A stretch of 64,000 nucleotides of DNA from Croceibacterium_A sp964439725. Its GTDB lineage: Bacteria; Pseudomonadota; Alphaproteobacteria; Sphingomonadales; Sphingomonadaceae. Below, piece after piece: positions 50,626 through 59,898 of the stretch. The DNA is taken from positions 8,714-72,713 of the forward strand of contig CAYTPY010000002.1 of NCBI GenBank assembly GCA_964439725.1, read 5' to 3'. Made by a program: the position numbers and the translations under genes. Positions within the stretch are counted from its first letter, which is position 1; the number at the start of each line of letters is the position of its first letter. Below the pieces are notes generated by a model. That model saw only the letters and a program-made list of their open reading frames with translations. It was not told the origin of the DNA and did not search any database.

Positions 50626-53145
50626 CTAGCGCACCAGGTCTGCCAGGGCCGCGAAGGCGCCGCCCTCGCGAACCGGGGCCGGCCGCTTCTCAGGCACCCG
50701 ATCCTTGCGCGGCGCGCGCCAGCTCCAGAGGGTTGGGGCGGGTGGACCGAACGCCCCTTCTGGGAGCGGCCGCGTCTCGCCGGCACGAAAACCGGCGTCG
50801 CGCATCAGCAGGCGAAAGTTTTCGGGAGCAAGGCCCATCGAGGTGGCAAGTGCCGGATCCACCCGGAACAAGCGGTTGCCGGCGGCGGCGCGTTGCTCAT
50901 GTGCCGCCCGGAACAGCTTTTCGGCCATGTCAATCCGGATGGCCTGCCCCCCCGCGCGGCGATAACCGGCCGGGAGCCGCCCCTTTTTGGCCGCCGCACC
51001 TGCGGTGATGACGGGTTCCATGGCCTCCTGAACCGGGCGCCGATCGGCACCGATCGCCTGGAGAAGCCGCCGAGCTCCCGGCTTGAGCAGCGCCGCTACG
51101 AACACGTCGAGAGCGCCGATGGTGACGCCGAGTCGTCGGAGCAAGGGGCGCTTGTCTTTCGGCACGTGCGCCAGACCCGCCTCCTCACGGGCAATCGTCC
51201 CGTTGGAGTCGGCCAGAGTGAGCAGAAGGGCCCGCACTTCGCTGCCCGCCTCCGGCGACAGCGCTGCCGCCTCGATCTCACGAAGCGGAGCGAGCGGCGT
51301 GAGCTGACCTTCGAGCCATAAATCCAAGGCTTCTGTCAGCCGCGACCGCTGCACCGGCTCGAGCACGCTCAGTTCCTTGCCCAACACCAGGCGGGGGCAG
51401 CTTGCGGTCTTGCCGCGCTCGAGGCGGGCTATCACCCTGCCTTCGCGCCGCACTTCGCCGCGCGTAATGCTGAGTTCCCCCAGCTCGTCCCTGACCAGTG
51501 CCTCGGCCTTGAAGGCCAACAGCTTTGGCAGGTGCTTCTCGGCGGCTGCGAGCATCAGTCTGCGGTCTTCGTGACTGGCATCGGCATCGACGACGAAGCG
51601 GAATCCTTCGAGGTGCCCGATCGGCTCATCCTCGACCAAGACCCGTCCGGCATCGTCGAGTGTCACGCGCAGCAGTCCGGCGTCTTTGCCCAAAGTCTTC
51701 ATCAGGATCGTCGTCCTCCGGTTGACGAAGCGCTCGGTCAGCCGCTGGTGCAGCGCGTCCGAAAGCCGCCGCTCCGCGTCTCGGGCCCGCGCGCCCATCT
51801 CATCGCGCGCCAGCACCCAGTCGGGACGCTGGCAGATGTAAGCCCAGCTGCGGATCGCCGCGATCCGGCCCTGCAGCGTGTCGATATCGCCCTCGGTCCG
51901 CCCCAGCTCGGCCACTCGCGCCGCTACATAGTCGGCTCCGAGGTATCCGTCGCGCAAATCTTCCCATAGCCGCGCCACGAAGCGCGCGTGGGTGTCGGGC
52001 CCTTGCTGGCGGAAGTCGGGAAGCTGGCAAACCTCCCAGAAACGCTGCACCTGGCGCGGCGTCTTGACGCCGGCGGCGATTGCCGGCTCTTCGCTCAGCC
52101 GCCGCAATACCGCCAGGTCGATGGCTTCCGGGGCCGGCGCCAGTTCCGGCACGTCGGGTTTGGCTTCGAGATCGGCGAGCAGGGCCCGCAGGCTACTGAA
52201 TCGCGGCTCGGCCTCGCGCCAGAACAGCCGGGTCAGCGGCGCAAAGCGATGCTGCTCGATGGCGTAGATCTCGTCATCTGTGAAGTTCAGCGCGTCATTG
52301 TCGCGGGCGGAGAGGGTGCCGAACGTACCATCCTGCTGGTGCCGCCCGGCGCGTCCGGCGATCTGCGCCATCTCGGCCGGCGTCAGCCTGCGCTGCCGCA
52401 CCCCGTCGAATTTCGAGAGCGAGGCAAAGGCCACGTGCGTGACGTCAAGGTTCACGCCCATTCCGATCGCATCGGTCGCGACGATGTAGTCGACCTCGCC
52501 CGACTGGAACAGCTGGACCTGACGATTGCGAGTTTCCGGGCTCAATCCGCCCATCACGACCGCGGCGCCGCCGCGAAAGCGGCGCAGCATCTCGGCCACC
52601 GCGTAGACCTGCTCGACTGAAAAAGCGACGACGGCGGAGCGGGGCGGCAGGCGCGACAGCTTCTTGGCGCCAGCATAGCTCAAGGTGGAGAAACGCGGCC
52701 GATCCTCGACGACCGTCTTGGGCAAGAGCGCTTTGACGATCGGTTCGATCGTTGCCGAGCCGAGCAGCATGGTCTCCTCGCGGCCTCGCGCATTGAGGAG
52801 GCGGTCGGTGAAGATGTGCCCGCGCTCACGGTCGGCGGCGAGTTGCACTTCGTCCAATGCCACGAAGGCGAGCCCGCCCCCGTCCCGCGGCATGGCTTCG
52901 GCAGTGCAGAGGTAGTAGCGGGCCCCTTCCGGCTCGATCCGCTCTTCGCCGGTAATTAGCGCGACCTGATTGTCCCCCTTGATGGCCCGCACCCGGTCGT
53001 ACACCTCGCGGGCCAGCAGGCGCAGGGGAAAGCCGATGGCGCCGCTCGAATGGCCGCACAGCCGCTCGATGGCGAGGTGAGTCTTGCCGGTGTTGGTCGG
53101 GCCGAGCACGGCCCGCAGCCGGCTGTCAGAGCGGGGGGTGATCAC
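50626..53145 (-). CDS. SUV3-like DExH RNA/DNA helicase
   Basis: 839 aa from a GTG at 53145. The helicase core has LGPTNTGKTHLAIERL (Walker A, about 14-29), FVALDEVQLAAD (DEVQ box), LLGSATIEPI, VMGGLSPETRNRQ, VATDAIGMGVNLDV and QIAGRAGRHQQDGTFG. The SUV3-like C-terminal region is followed by a long Arg-rich tail. The family is related to the mitochondrial degradosome helicase. First gene of the helicase-S4-fdxA operon. Confidence 0.94.
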   Translation of the reverse strand: MITPRSDSRLRAVLGPTNTGKTHLAIERLCGHSSGAIGFPLRLLAREVYDRVRAIKGDNQVALITGEERIEPEGARYYLCTAEAMPRDGGGLAFVALDEVQLAADRERGHIFTDRLLNARGREETMLLGSATIEPIVKALLPKTVVEDRPRFSTLSYAGAKKLSRLPPRSAVVAFSVEQVYAVAEMLRRFRGGAAVVMGGLSPETRNRQVQLFQSGEVDYIVATDAIGMGVNLDVTHVAFASLSKFDGVRQRRLTPAEMAQIAGRAGRHQQDGTFGTLSARDNDALNFTDDEIYAIEQHRFAPLTRLFWREAEPRFSSLRALLADLEAKPDVPELAPAPEAIDLAVLRRLSEEPAIAAGVKTPRQVQRFWEVCQLPDFRQQGPDTHARFVARLWEDLRDGYLGADYVAARVAELGRTEGDIDTLQGRIAAIRSWAYICQRPDWVLARDEMGARARDAERRLSDALHQRLTERFVNRRTTILMKTLGKDAGLLRVTLDDAGRVLVEDEPIGHLEGFRFVVDADASHEDRRLMLAAAEKHLPKLLAFKAEALVRDELGELSITRGEVRREGRVIARLERGKTASCPRLVLGKELSVLEPVQRSRLTEALDLWLEGQLTPLAPLREIEAAALSPEAGSEVRALLLTLADSNGTIAREEAGLAHVPKDKRPLLRRLGVTIGALDVFVAALLKPGARRLLQAIGADRRPVQEAMEPVITAGAAAKKGRLPAGYRRAGGQAIRIDMAEKLFRAAHEQRAAAGNRLFRVDPALATSMGLAPENFRLLMRDAGFRAGETRPLPEGAFGPPAPTLWSWRAPRKDRVPEKRPAPVREGGAFAALADLVR

Positions 53146-53245
53146 GATGCTGACAGTGTGGGGTCATGGCGCCGTCAGCGCAAGCGCAGCCGCCGTTCCC
53201 GGCCCGAGCCACGTTTCGCCGCAGCAAGGACTCCATTTGCCTCAG

Positions 53246-53260
53246 TTAGTGGGAAATTAA
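53246..53260. promoter_or_regulatory. CtrA-box-like sequence
   Basis: TTAG-N7-TTAA, one mismatch from the CtrA consensus TTAA-N7-TTAA. It lies 102 bases upstream of the M23 peptidase start and on the other side of the helicase start. Only suggestive. Confidence 0.25.
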
Positions 53261-53361
53261 CTTTGTGATGCGAAAGGCTTTTGCCACTAAGCGGCCGGGA
53301 TCGGGCTGCGCCTTCTTCGCCTCGGATCGGCAGGAAGTGCGCCCCGCACTGGAGGGTGCGT

Positions 53362-54906
53362 TTGTTCAAAGACATCGGGATCGACGCCGGGGTAGAGCCC
53401 GCCGCGCAGCGTGCGGCGGCTATCGCTGCTCGCGCGCCTTCCTGGCGTGAGCGGGCAGCGGCGCGGCTCGCCTCGCTCGACCTCGTGGCTGATTTGGGCC
53501 AGGATATCGGCTCACGCCGTTGGGTGCGCGGGGCGGGGACGCTGCTGGGGCTGTCGGCGATAGCGCTTGCCGGATGGCCGGGCTTCACTGCCGTCGAAGC
53601 TGCGCCGCTGATGGTGATCGACGATCCGGTCCGCGACGAATTCCGTAGCCAGATGATCATGCCGCTGGCGCTCGGCAGCGACAGCGGCCGCCGCATGGGC
53701 GCAACGGCGGCAGTCGTTCCGCTCGCCACCGCGCCGGAGCGGCCGCGTCTGGACCTCGAAGCGACGCTCGCGCCCGGCGATGGGTTCGATCGCATGCTGC
53801 AGCGCGCGGGAGTCGGTGCCGCCGAAGCCGATATGGTCGCCTCGCTCGTGGCCAATGAGGTTCCGCTGGCCGACATAGCTGCGGGCACCAAGTTCGACAT
53901 TGCCCTCGGTCGCCGACCTGCACCCGACGCGAACCGCCCACTCGAGGCGCTGTCGTTCCGCGCCCGCTTCGACCTGCAGCTTGCGGTGGCGCGTGACGCG
54001 TCTGGACGGCTCGTACTCGATCCGCGGCCGATCAAGGTCGATACCACGCCGCTGCGCGTGCGCGGTGTCGTCGGTCCGAGCCTCTACCGTTCGGCACGCG
54101 CTGCGGGGGCTCCCGCCAGTGCGGTCCAGCAGTACTTGCGCACCCTGAGCGCGGAGGTCGATTTCGACCGCGGCATCTCCAGCAACGACGAATTCGACCT
54201 GATCGTCGAGTACAAGCGCGCCGCAACCGGCGAGGTCGAGGCCGGGAACTTGATCTACGCCGCGATCCTGCGCGACGGAAAGCCGCGCAAGCAGATGCTG
54301 CGCTGGGGCAAGGACGGTCAGTTTTACGAGGCCTCCGGCGTCGCCGAGCAGCGCGCCGGCCTGATCGCGCCGGTGTCGGGCCGCGTCTCGTCGAACTACG
54401 GCATGCGCCGGCACCCGATCCTCGGCTATCGCCGCATGCATTCGGGCCTCGATTTCAAAGCCAGCTACGGCACGCCGATCTATGCGGTCAGCGACGGCAC
54501 GGTCCAGTTTGCAGGCCGCAACGGCGGGCATGGCAACTACGTGCGCATTTCGCACGGTGGCGGCTTGGCGACCGGCTATTCGCACATGAGCCGGATTGCG
54601 GTGTCGAACGGCTCGCGGGTCCGGCGCGGCCAGGTCATCGGCTATGTCGGTTCAACTGGCCTCTCTACCGGTCCGCACCTCCATTACGAGATGTACCGCA
54701 ATGGCCAGGCGGTGAACCCGTCGAGCGTCAAGTTCGTGACTCGCGCCCAGCTCACCGGCCGCGAGCTGACCGGCTTCCGGGCGCGGCTTGCCGAGCTGCA
54801 GCGCGTGGCACCCGGCGCGGCCTTGGCCAGTTTGGCTCCTGATCCCACGGTTCGCGGCGAACCGGTTCGCGAGATCGACCGGCTCGACGCCAAGCGCATC
54901 GGTTAA
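53362..54906 (+). CDS. M23 family murein metallopeptidase
   Basis: 514 aa from a TTG at 53362, chosen because GGAGG (53351-53355) lies six bases before it, whereas a GTG at 53356 directly abuts that site. A membrane segment at about 50-70 (GTLLGLSAIALAGWPGFTAV) puts the rest in the periplasm. A LysM-like or adaptor middle part precedes the LytM domain, whose metal ligands lie in MRRHPILGYRRMHSGLDF and HLHYEMYRNGQAVNP. It is a DD-endopeptidase or an activator in cell-wall remodelling. Confidence 0.92.
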   Translation: MFKDIGIDAGVEPAAQRAAAIAARAPSWRERAAARLASLDLVADLGQDIGSRRWVRGAGTLLGLSAIALAGWPGFTAVEAAPLMVIDDPVRDEFRSQMIMPLALGSDSGRRMGATAAVVPLATAPERPRLDLEATLAPGDGFDRMLQRAGVGAAEADMVASLVANEVPLADIAAGTKFDIALGRRPAPDANRPLEALSFRARFDLQLAVARDASGRLVLDPRPIKVDTTPLRVRGVVGPSLYRSARAAGAPASAVQQYLRTLSAEVDFDRGISSNDEFDLIVEYKRAATGEVEAGNLIYAAILRDGKPRKQMLRWGKDGQFYEASGVAEQRAGLIAPVSGRVSSNYGMRRHPILGYRRMHSGLDFKASYGTPIYAVSDGTVQFAGRNGGHGNYVRISHGGGLATGYSHMSRIAVSNGSRVRRGQVIGYVGSTGLSTGPHLHYEMYRNGQAVNPSSVKFVTRAQLTGRELTGFRARLAELQRVAPGAALASLAPDPTVRGEPVREIDRLDAKRIG

Positions 54907-54973
54907 GCCCCAGCGGTCCATCTCAAGGGGGGCGTGATTGCCCGAGCTGGTGTTTTCCGGCAGGAGACGGTCG

Positions 54974-55969
54974 ATGACTGGCTCCTATCCTGACCTTCGC
55001 CTGCGCCGCCCGCGCGTTCACGCCTGGAGCCGCGCGCTGCACCGTGAAACCGTGCTCACGCCGGCCGATCTGATCTGGCCGCTGTTCGTCACCGAAGGCA
55101 GCGGCGTCGAGGAGCCGATCGGCACGCTTCCCGGGGTGTCGCGCTGGTCGGTGGATCGCCTGGGGGAACGGGCGCGCGAGGCGGTCTCGCTGGGCATCCC
55201 GTGCGTGGCGCTGTTTCCGAATACGCCGGCCGACAAGCGCAGCGACGATGGCCAGGAGGCGCTCAACCCGGACAACCTAATGTGCCGCGCAATCAAGGCG
55301 ATACGCGATGCCTGCGGGTTCGATATCGGCGTGCTGACCGACGTCGCGCTCGACCCCTATACGAGCCACGGGCAGGACGGCTTGCTCGACGATTCCGGCT
55401 ATGTCGCCAACGACGAAACAGTTGCGACACTTGTCAATCAAGCGCTTAATCAGGCCCGTTCGGGGGCCGATATCGTTGCACCGAGCGATATGATGGACGG
55501 ACGTGTTCGGGCGATCCGCACGGCGCTCGAGACGGAGGGCCACCCCAACGTCCAGATCATGAGCTATGCGGCGAAATACGCGAGCGCGTTCTACGGTCCA
55601 TTCCGCGACGCGGTCGGCTCGCGCGGTTTGCTCAAGGGCGACAAGAAGACTTACCAGATGGATCCGGCCAACGGCGAAGAGGCGCTGCGCGAAGTCGCGC
55701 TCGACTTGGCCGAAGGGGCGGACAGCGTGATGGTCAAGCCCGGCCTGCCATACCTCGACATCGTCCGCCGGGTGAAGGAGCGGTTCGAGGTACCCGTCTT
55801 CGCCTACCAGGTCAGCGGCGAGTACGCGATGATCGAAGCCGCGGCGGCGGCCGGGGCCGGCGAGCGCGAGGCGCTGGTTCTGGAAACCCTGATGGCGTTC
55901 AAGCGCGCCGGCTGCAGCGGCGTGCTGACATACCACGCGCCGCTGGCGGCCCGACTGCTCGGTGAGTGA
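54974..55969 (+). CDS. hemB: porphobilinogen synthase (delta-aminolevulinate dehydratase)
   Basis: 331 aa from the ATG at 54974, with AGGAG eight bases upstream. The Schiff-base lysines are Lys201 (SYAAKYASAFYGPFRDA) and Lys255 (MVKPGLPYLD). The metal region reads TDVALDPYTSHGQDG, with Asp/Ala where zinc enzymes have cysteines, so this is the magnesium type. It condenses two ALA molecules. It overlaps the GNAT gene by eight bases. Confidence 0.97.
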   Translation: MTGSYPDLRLRRPRVHAWSRALHRETVLTPADLIWPLFVTEGSGVEEPIGTLPGVSRWSVDRLGERAREAVSLGIPCVALFPNTPADKRSDDGQEALNPDNLMCRAIKAIRDACGFDIGVLTDVALDPYTSHGQDGLLDDSGYVANDETVATLVNQALNQARSGADIVAPSDMMDGRVRAIRTALETEGHPNVQIMSYAAKYASAFYGPFRDAVGSRGLLKGDKKTYQMDPANGEEALREVALDLAEGADSVMVKPGLPYLDIVRRVKERFEVPVFAYQVSGEYAMIEAAAAAGAGEREALVLETLMAFKRAGCSGVLTYHAPLAARLLGE

Positions 55970-56528
55970 CACTGTCCTAACGACCGAGCGGCTGATCCTG
56001 CGCGGTTTCCGCGAGGAAGATCTGCCGCAATGGCTCGAGCACATGAATACGCCCGAGATCCGCGCGCATCTGGGCGGGGTCAGGTCGCCCGAGGAAGTCG
56101 CCGCGCAAATCCAGCGCGCCAAAGCGAGCTGGAACGACGCAACGAGCGGTTACCTCGCGGTCGTTCGCCGCGCCGACGGCGAGTTCCTCGGCCAATGCGG
56201 CTGCGGCGTGCTGACGAGCGAGGCCGCGCCCGAGGAGATGCGCGGTGAGCTTGAGATCGGCTGGCAGCTGCGGGCCGACCGCTGGGGTCAAGGCTACGCG
56301 ACTGAAGCGGCGCGCGCCATGCTGGAGCTCGTTTTCGGCCGGTTCGGACGCTCGCTCATCTACTCGCAGACCTCCGAGGCCAATTGGCGATCGTGGCGAG
56401 TGATGGAGCGGCTCGGCATGGAGCGGATGGCGCATCTCGACTACGACGACCCGCTCTACCCGCCCGAAGAGAACCCGACCAAAGTCTATGGCCTGACCCG
56501 CGGTGAGTGGGAGCGGCGAGCGGCGTGA
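55962..56528 (+). CDS. GNAT N-acetyltransferase (RimJ/RimL type)
   Basis: 188 aa from a GTG at 55962. The order is LTTERLILRGFREEDLPQWLEH (in part), then EIGWQLRADRWGQGYATEAARAML (in part), which is the acetyl-CoA-binding motif A, and SEANWRSWRVMERLGMER. It may acetylate a ribosomal protein N-terminus or a small molecule. It overlaps hemB and the next gene by a few bases each. Confidence 0.9.
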   Translation: MSDTVLTTERLILRGFREEDLPQWLEHMNTPEIRAHLGGVRSPEEVAAQIQRAKASWNDATSGYLAVVRRADGEFLGQCGCGVLTSEAAPEEMRGELEIGWQLRADRWGQGYATEAARAMLELVFGRFGRSLIYSQTSEANWRSWRVMERLGMERMAHLDYDDPLYPPEENPTKVYGLTRGEWERRAA

Positions 56529-58726
56529 GCGGCGCGGCGCGTGCCCCTCGCCGGTGGCTGTTTGCCGCCACGATCCTTACCGGCAGTTTCCTGTTGTTCC
56601 TGGTGCAGCCGATGGCGGCGCGCATGGCTCTGCCGCGGCTGGGCGGGGCGCCGAATGTCTGGAACAGCGCGATGCTGGTCTACCAGGCCCTGCTGCTCGG
56701 CGGTTATGCTTACGCCCACGCGCTATCGCGCCTGCCGATCGGCCGGCAGGCGGCGATCCACCTGACCCTGCTGGCCGCCGCCGCGCTGACCCTGCCGATC
56801 GCGATGCCGGAGCTCGCCCCTTTCCCGCCGGGACAGGAGGCGTTCCGGGTGCCGTGGCTGTTCGTGCTGACCGTGGGCCCGCTGTTCTTCGTGGTCTCGG
56901 CGCAAGCTCCGCTGATGCAGCGCTGGTTCGCCGCGAATCCGCACGCAGGCGATCCCTATCCGCTCTATGCGGCGTCCAATCTCGGCAGCTTCGCAGGGCT
57001 TCTCGCCTACCCTCTGGTCGCGGAGCCGCTGCTTCCGCTGACGGCGCAAAGCGGCGCCTGGGCGGCGGGATACGGCTTGCTGATCGGGCTGGTGGCGCTG
57101 ACCGCGCTGGCGCGCCGCGGCGCCGGGCGCAGCGCAGCCGCGCCGGTCGATGTGTCGCCGGCGCCCCCTCCCGGGTGGCGGCGCACCCTGCTGTGGCTAG
57201 CGCTGTCGGCCGTCCCTTCCGGCCTCATGCTGTCGACGACGACGCACCTCACCACCGACATCTTCGCGGTGCCGATGCTGTGGGTCATTCCGCTCGGGCT
57301 CTACCTGCTGTCGTACTCGATCGCCTTTGCGGCGCGCAGCCGCCTCGCAGCGACCATATCGCTATTCGCCCCGATCATCCTGTGCATCGACGGAGCCGTG
57401 GCGATGATGGCGGCGGAAAGGCCCGGCATGCTCGCCGCCGCGGCCAGCCTGATCCTCTTGTTCGTCGTCGCCGTCGCTCTCCATTTCCGCCTCTACGAGA
57501 CCCGGCCCGAGCCGGCGCGGCTGACCCAGTTCTACCTCGTCATCTCGGCCGGGGGCGCCCTCGGCGGCCTTTTCACCGCGCTGATCGCCCCGCTGGTGTT
57601 CGACTGGACCTGGGAGCATCCCTTGCTGATCCTGGCGGCCGCGGCTCTCGTTCCGCTTCGCTATTGGTCCAAGTGGCTGGCCGGCCTCTTGCCGGACACG
57701 AGCCTGCGGCAGATCATCCTGGCGTTCCTTCTGCTTGTCGTGGCGATCGCCGCTGGCCTGTTGCGGAGCGGGCCCCGTTTCGAGGCGTGGGGCGGGGTGG
57801 ACTTGCTGATCTTCGCAGTTCTTTTGGTATTGATCGTATTCGTCACCACCGCGCGCTGGGTCTACGTGCCCGCCTGCGCCGTGCTGATCGCGGCCGCTGG
57901 AGGCGTGGATCAGGCGCGGCTGACACTCGAAGACGTGCGCAGCCGAAGCTACTTCGGGATCTACACCGTAAACGACTTGCCCGAAGGACCCCGGCAACTG
58001 CTGCACGGCACCACGCTCCACGGCATTCAGCACCGCGTCGACGGCGTGCCGAGCCTAGCGCCGACGACCTATTACGGCCCCGATTCGGGTGCGGGCCTGG
58101 CGCTGCAGTCGGCCGAACGCCTGTTCGGTCCGCAAGCGAGCGTCGGGATTGTCGGCCTGGGAGTGGGGACGCTGGCTTGCTACAGGCGTCCCGGACAGAG
58201 CTGGACGTTTTACGAGATCGATCCGGAAATCCTCGAATATTCGCAGCAGGGCGTGTTCACGTTCGTTCAGCAATGCGCGCCTGACGCTTCCATCGTCATC
58301 GGCGATGCGCGGCTCAAGCTGGCGGAGGCGGCGCCGGGCAGTTTCGACCTGCTGCTGATCGATGCGTTCTCGTCGGATGCGATCCCGCTGCATCTGCTCA
58401 CCGAAGAGGCTCTCGACGTCTATTTCCGGGCTCTTGGCCCCGAAGGCATTCTGGTCATGCATATCTCCAACCGGTTCATCGACCTGGAGCCGGTGATCGC
58501 CGCGATCGCCGAGCACCAAGGCTACGCCGCGGCCGTGAGGCGGGACCGTACCCGGCAGGGATCGCTCAGCACGTCGGACTGGGTCGCGCTCGCGCGATCG
58601 CCGGACCGGCTGGCGCAACTCACCGGCGAGTCCGGCTGGAACGATCTGCGGCCCGCCACTCAATCTCCGTGGCGGGACGACTATGCGTCCATCCTGCCGC
58701 ATATTCGCTGGAGCAGCCTGTTTTGA
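56525..58726 (+). CDS. polytopic membrane protein fused to a spermidine-synthase-like domain
   Basis: 733 aa from a GTG at 56525 that overlaps the GNAT stop (GTGA). The first 450 residues hold about a dozen hydrophobic helices of MFS-like type. The C-terminal 270 residues are a SpeE-like fold: VGIVGLGVGTLACYRR (motif I, with LGVGTLA for GGGDG), FYEIDPEIL, VIGDARLKL and LLLIDAFSSDAIP with the acidic catalytic-loop position. True aminopropyltransferase activity is uncertain because the binding loop differs. Such fusions occur in many proteobacteria without a known role. Confidence 0.85.
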   Translation: MSGAARAPRRWLFAATILTGSFLLFLVQPMAARMALPRLGGAPNVWNSAMLVYQALLLGGYAYAHALSRLPIGRQAAIHLTLLAAAALTLPIAMPELAPFPPGQEAFRVPWLFVLTVGPLFFVVSAQAPLMQRWFAANPHAGDPYPLYAASNLGSFAGLLAYPLVAEPLLPLTAQSGAWAAGYGLLIGLVALTALARRGAGRSAAAPVDVSPAPPPGWRRTLLWLALSAVPSGLMLSTTTHLTTDIFAVPMLWVIPLGLYLLSYSIAFAARSRLAATISLFAPIILCIDGAVAMMAAERPGMLAAAASLILLFVVAVALHFRLYETRPEPARLTQFYLVISAGGALGGLFTALIAPLVFDWTWEHPLLILAAAALVPLRYWSKWLAGLLPDTSLRQIILAFLLLVVAIAAGLLRSGPRFEAWGGVDLLIFAVLLVLIVFVTTARWVYVPACAVLIAAAGGVDQARLTLEDVRSRSYFGIYTVNDLPEGPRQLLHGTTLHGIQHRVDGVPSLAPTTYYGPDSGAGLALQSAERLFGPQASVGIVGLGVGTLACYRRPGQSWTFYEIDPEILEYSQQGVFTFVQQCAPDASIVIGDARLKLAEAAPGSFDLLLIDAFSSDAIPLHLLTEEALDVYFRALGPEGILVMHISNRFIDLEPVIAAIAEHQGYAAAVRRDRTRQGSLSTSDWVALARSPDRLAQLTGESGWNDLRPATQSPWRDDYASILPHIRWSSLF

Positions 58727-58736
58727 GGACGACGAC

Positions 58737-59300
58737 ATGAACTATCCTGGCGCAACGATCCTGCCGTTCGAAGGCAAGCATCCGCAAATCCACGAGACCG
58801 CCTTCGTCGCGCCGGGCGCGCGGATCATCGGGGACGTGACGATCGGGCCCGAAGCGAGCGTCTGGTACAACTGCGTCCTGCGCGGCGACATTCACCGGAT
58901 CGAGATCGGTGCCCGTTCCAACGTCCAGGACGGCAGCGTCTTTCATGTCGAAGGCCCGCGTCCCGATACCGACGGCTCCCCGACCGTCGTCGGCGAGGAT
59001 TGCGTGATCGGGCACATGGCCGTGGTGCATGGCGCCACCCTGGAAGACCGCGCTTTCGTCGGGATGGGCGCGGTGGCGATGGACGATTGCCGGATCGGCG
59101 AAGGGGCGATGCTCGCGGCGGGCGCCTTGCTCAGCCCCGGCAAGAGCATTCCGCCACGCGAGATCTGGGTCGGGCGCCCAGCCAAGTTCTTCCGAACCCA
59201 GGATGAGGCTCAGGTCGATAAGATCCGTTTCCAGACCGCGCGCTATTGCGAGCTGGCGCGGCGGCACCTGGCGGCGCTGCGTGGCGAAGCCCAGGCCTGA
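58737..59300 (+). CDS. gamma-class carbonic anhydrase family protein
   Basis: 187 aa from the ATG at 58737 behind GAGGA. It has the left-handed beta-helix hexapeptide repeat (APGARIIGDVTIGPEASVWY, GEDCVIGHMAVVHGATL). Histidines in DIHRIEIG and IGHMAVVHG match the metal ligands. It could be an active gamma-CA or a YrdA-type relative. Confidence 0.9.
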   Translation: MNYPGATILPFEGKHPQIHETAFVAPGARIIGDVTIGPEASVWYNCVLRGDIHRIEIGARSNVQDGSVFHVEGPRPDTDGSPTVVGEDCVIGHMAVVHGATLEDRAFVGMGAVAMDDCRIGEGAMLAAGALLSPGKSIPPREIWVGRPAKFFRTQDEAQVDKIRFQTARYCELARRHLAALRGEAQA

Positions 59301-59565
59301 GCTGCCGCCGGCGGCGGCGATCCGCGCGCTAGCCGATTCGGACCGGCGGCTTGCGGTGCGCGTGACGCCCGGCGCCCGCGCCGAAGGTGTCGAAATCGAG
59401 AGTGGCCGCGTCATCATCAAGGTGCGCGCCAAGCCGCAGGACGGCGCCGCCAACGCTGCGGTCCTGACCCTGCTTGCCAAGGCGCTGGGCTCCGCCCCCT
59501 CGCGGCTGGCCTTGTTGCGCGGCGCGACTTCGCGCGAGAAGCTGATCCGGATCGATCAGGACTGA
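59281..59565 (+). CDS. DUF167 (YggU) family protein
   Basis: 94 aa from a GTG at 59281 that overlaps the carbonic anhydrase gene by 20 bases. The signature VRVTPGARAEGVEIESG, KVRAKPQDGAANAAVLTLLAKALG (in part) and LLRGATSREKLIRI is diagnostic. Function unknown. Confidence 0.88.
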   Translation: MAKPRPELPPAAAIRALADSDRRLAVRVTPGARAEGVEIESGRVIIKVRAKPQDGAANAAVLTLLAKALGSAPSRLALLRGATSREKLIRIDQD

Positions 59566-59620
59566 CCCTACAGCAGCTTGACACACTTATGCTGCATGCT
59601 CACATCGGTATGATGATGTT

Positions 59621-59630
59621 TGATATATCA
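59621..59630. promoter_or_regulatory. palindrome upstream of the XRE gene, candidate operator
   Basis: TGATATATCA, a perfect 10-base palindrome, eight bases before the ATG at 59639. In a GC-rich genome such an AT-only centre is notable, and autoregulation by the XRE protein is plausible. A TTGACA at 59578-59583 could serve as a -35. Confidence 0.4.
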
Positions 59631-59638
59631 CTCATGCT

Positions 59639-59896
59639 ATGATCACCGCGCAGCAGATGCGCGCGGCGCGCGCCTTGACAGGCATCGATCAGCGGCAACT
59701 GGCCGAGCTCGCCGGGGTCTCGGTGCCGACTATCCAGCGGATGGAAGCGTCCCACGGACAAGTTCGCGGCGTGGTCGACACTTTGGTCAAAGTGATCGCC
59801 GCGCTCGAAGATCAGGGCGTCGAACTGATCGGCGAAAATGCGCCGAGTACCGGCACCGGCCGCGGCGTCCGGCTGCGCGAGTCGCGGGAGGGCTAG
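59639..59896 (+). CDS. XRE-family helix-turn-helix regulator
   Basis: 85 aa. The HTH is QQMRAARALTGIDQRQLAELAGVSVPTIQRMEAS (in part). A short tail follows with no effector domain. No Shine-Dalgarno sequence is seen. It stops two bases before the GTG of the SulP gene, so it is co-transcribed and likely its regulator. Confidence 0.88.
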   Translation: MITAQQMRAARALTGIDQRQLAELAGVSVPTIQRMEASHGQVRGVVDTLVKVIAALEDQGVELIGENAPSTGTGRGVRLRESREG

Positions 59897-59898
59897 CC

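Noticed and set aside
56503..58284. 593-codon plus-strand frame in the membrane/SpeE-like fusion gene
   Set aside because: Out-of-frame shadow, Arg/Pro-rich; the chosen frame shows membrane helices and a SpeE-like domain.
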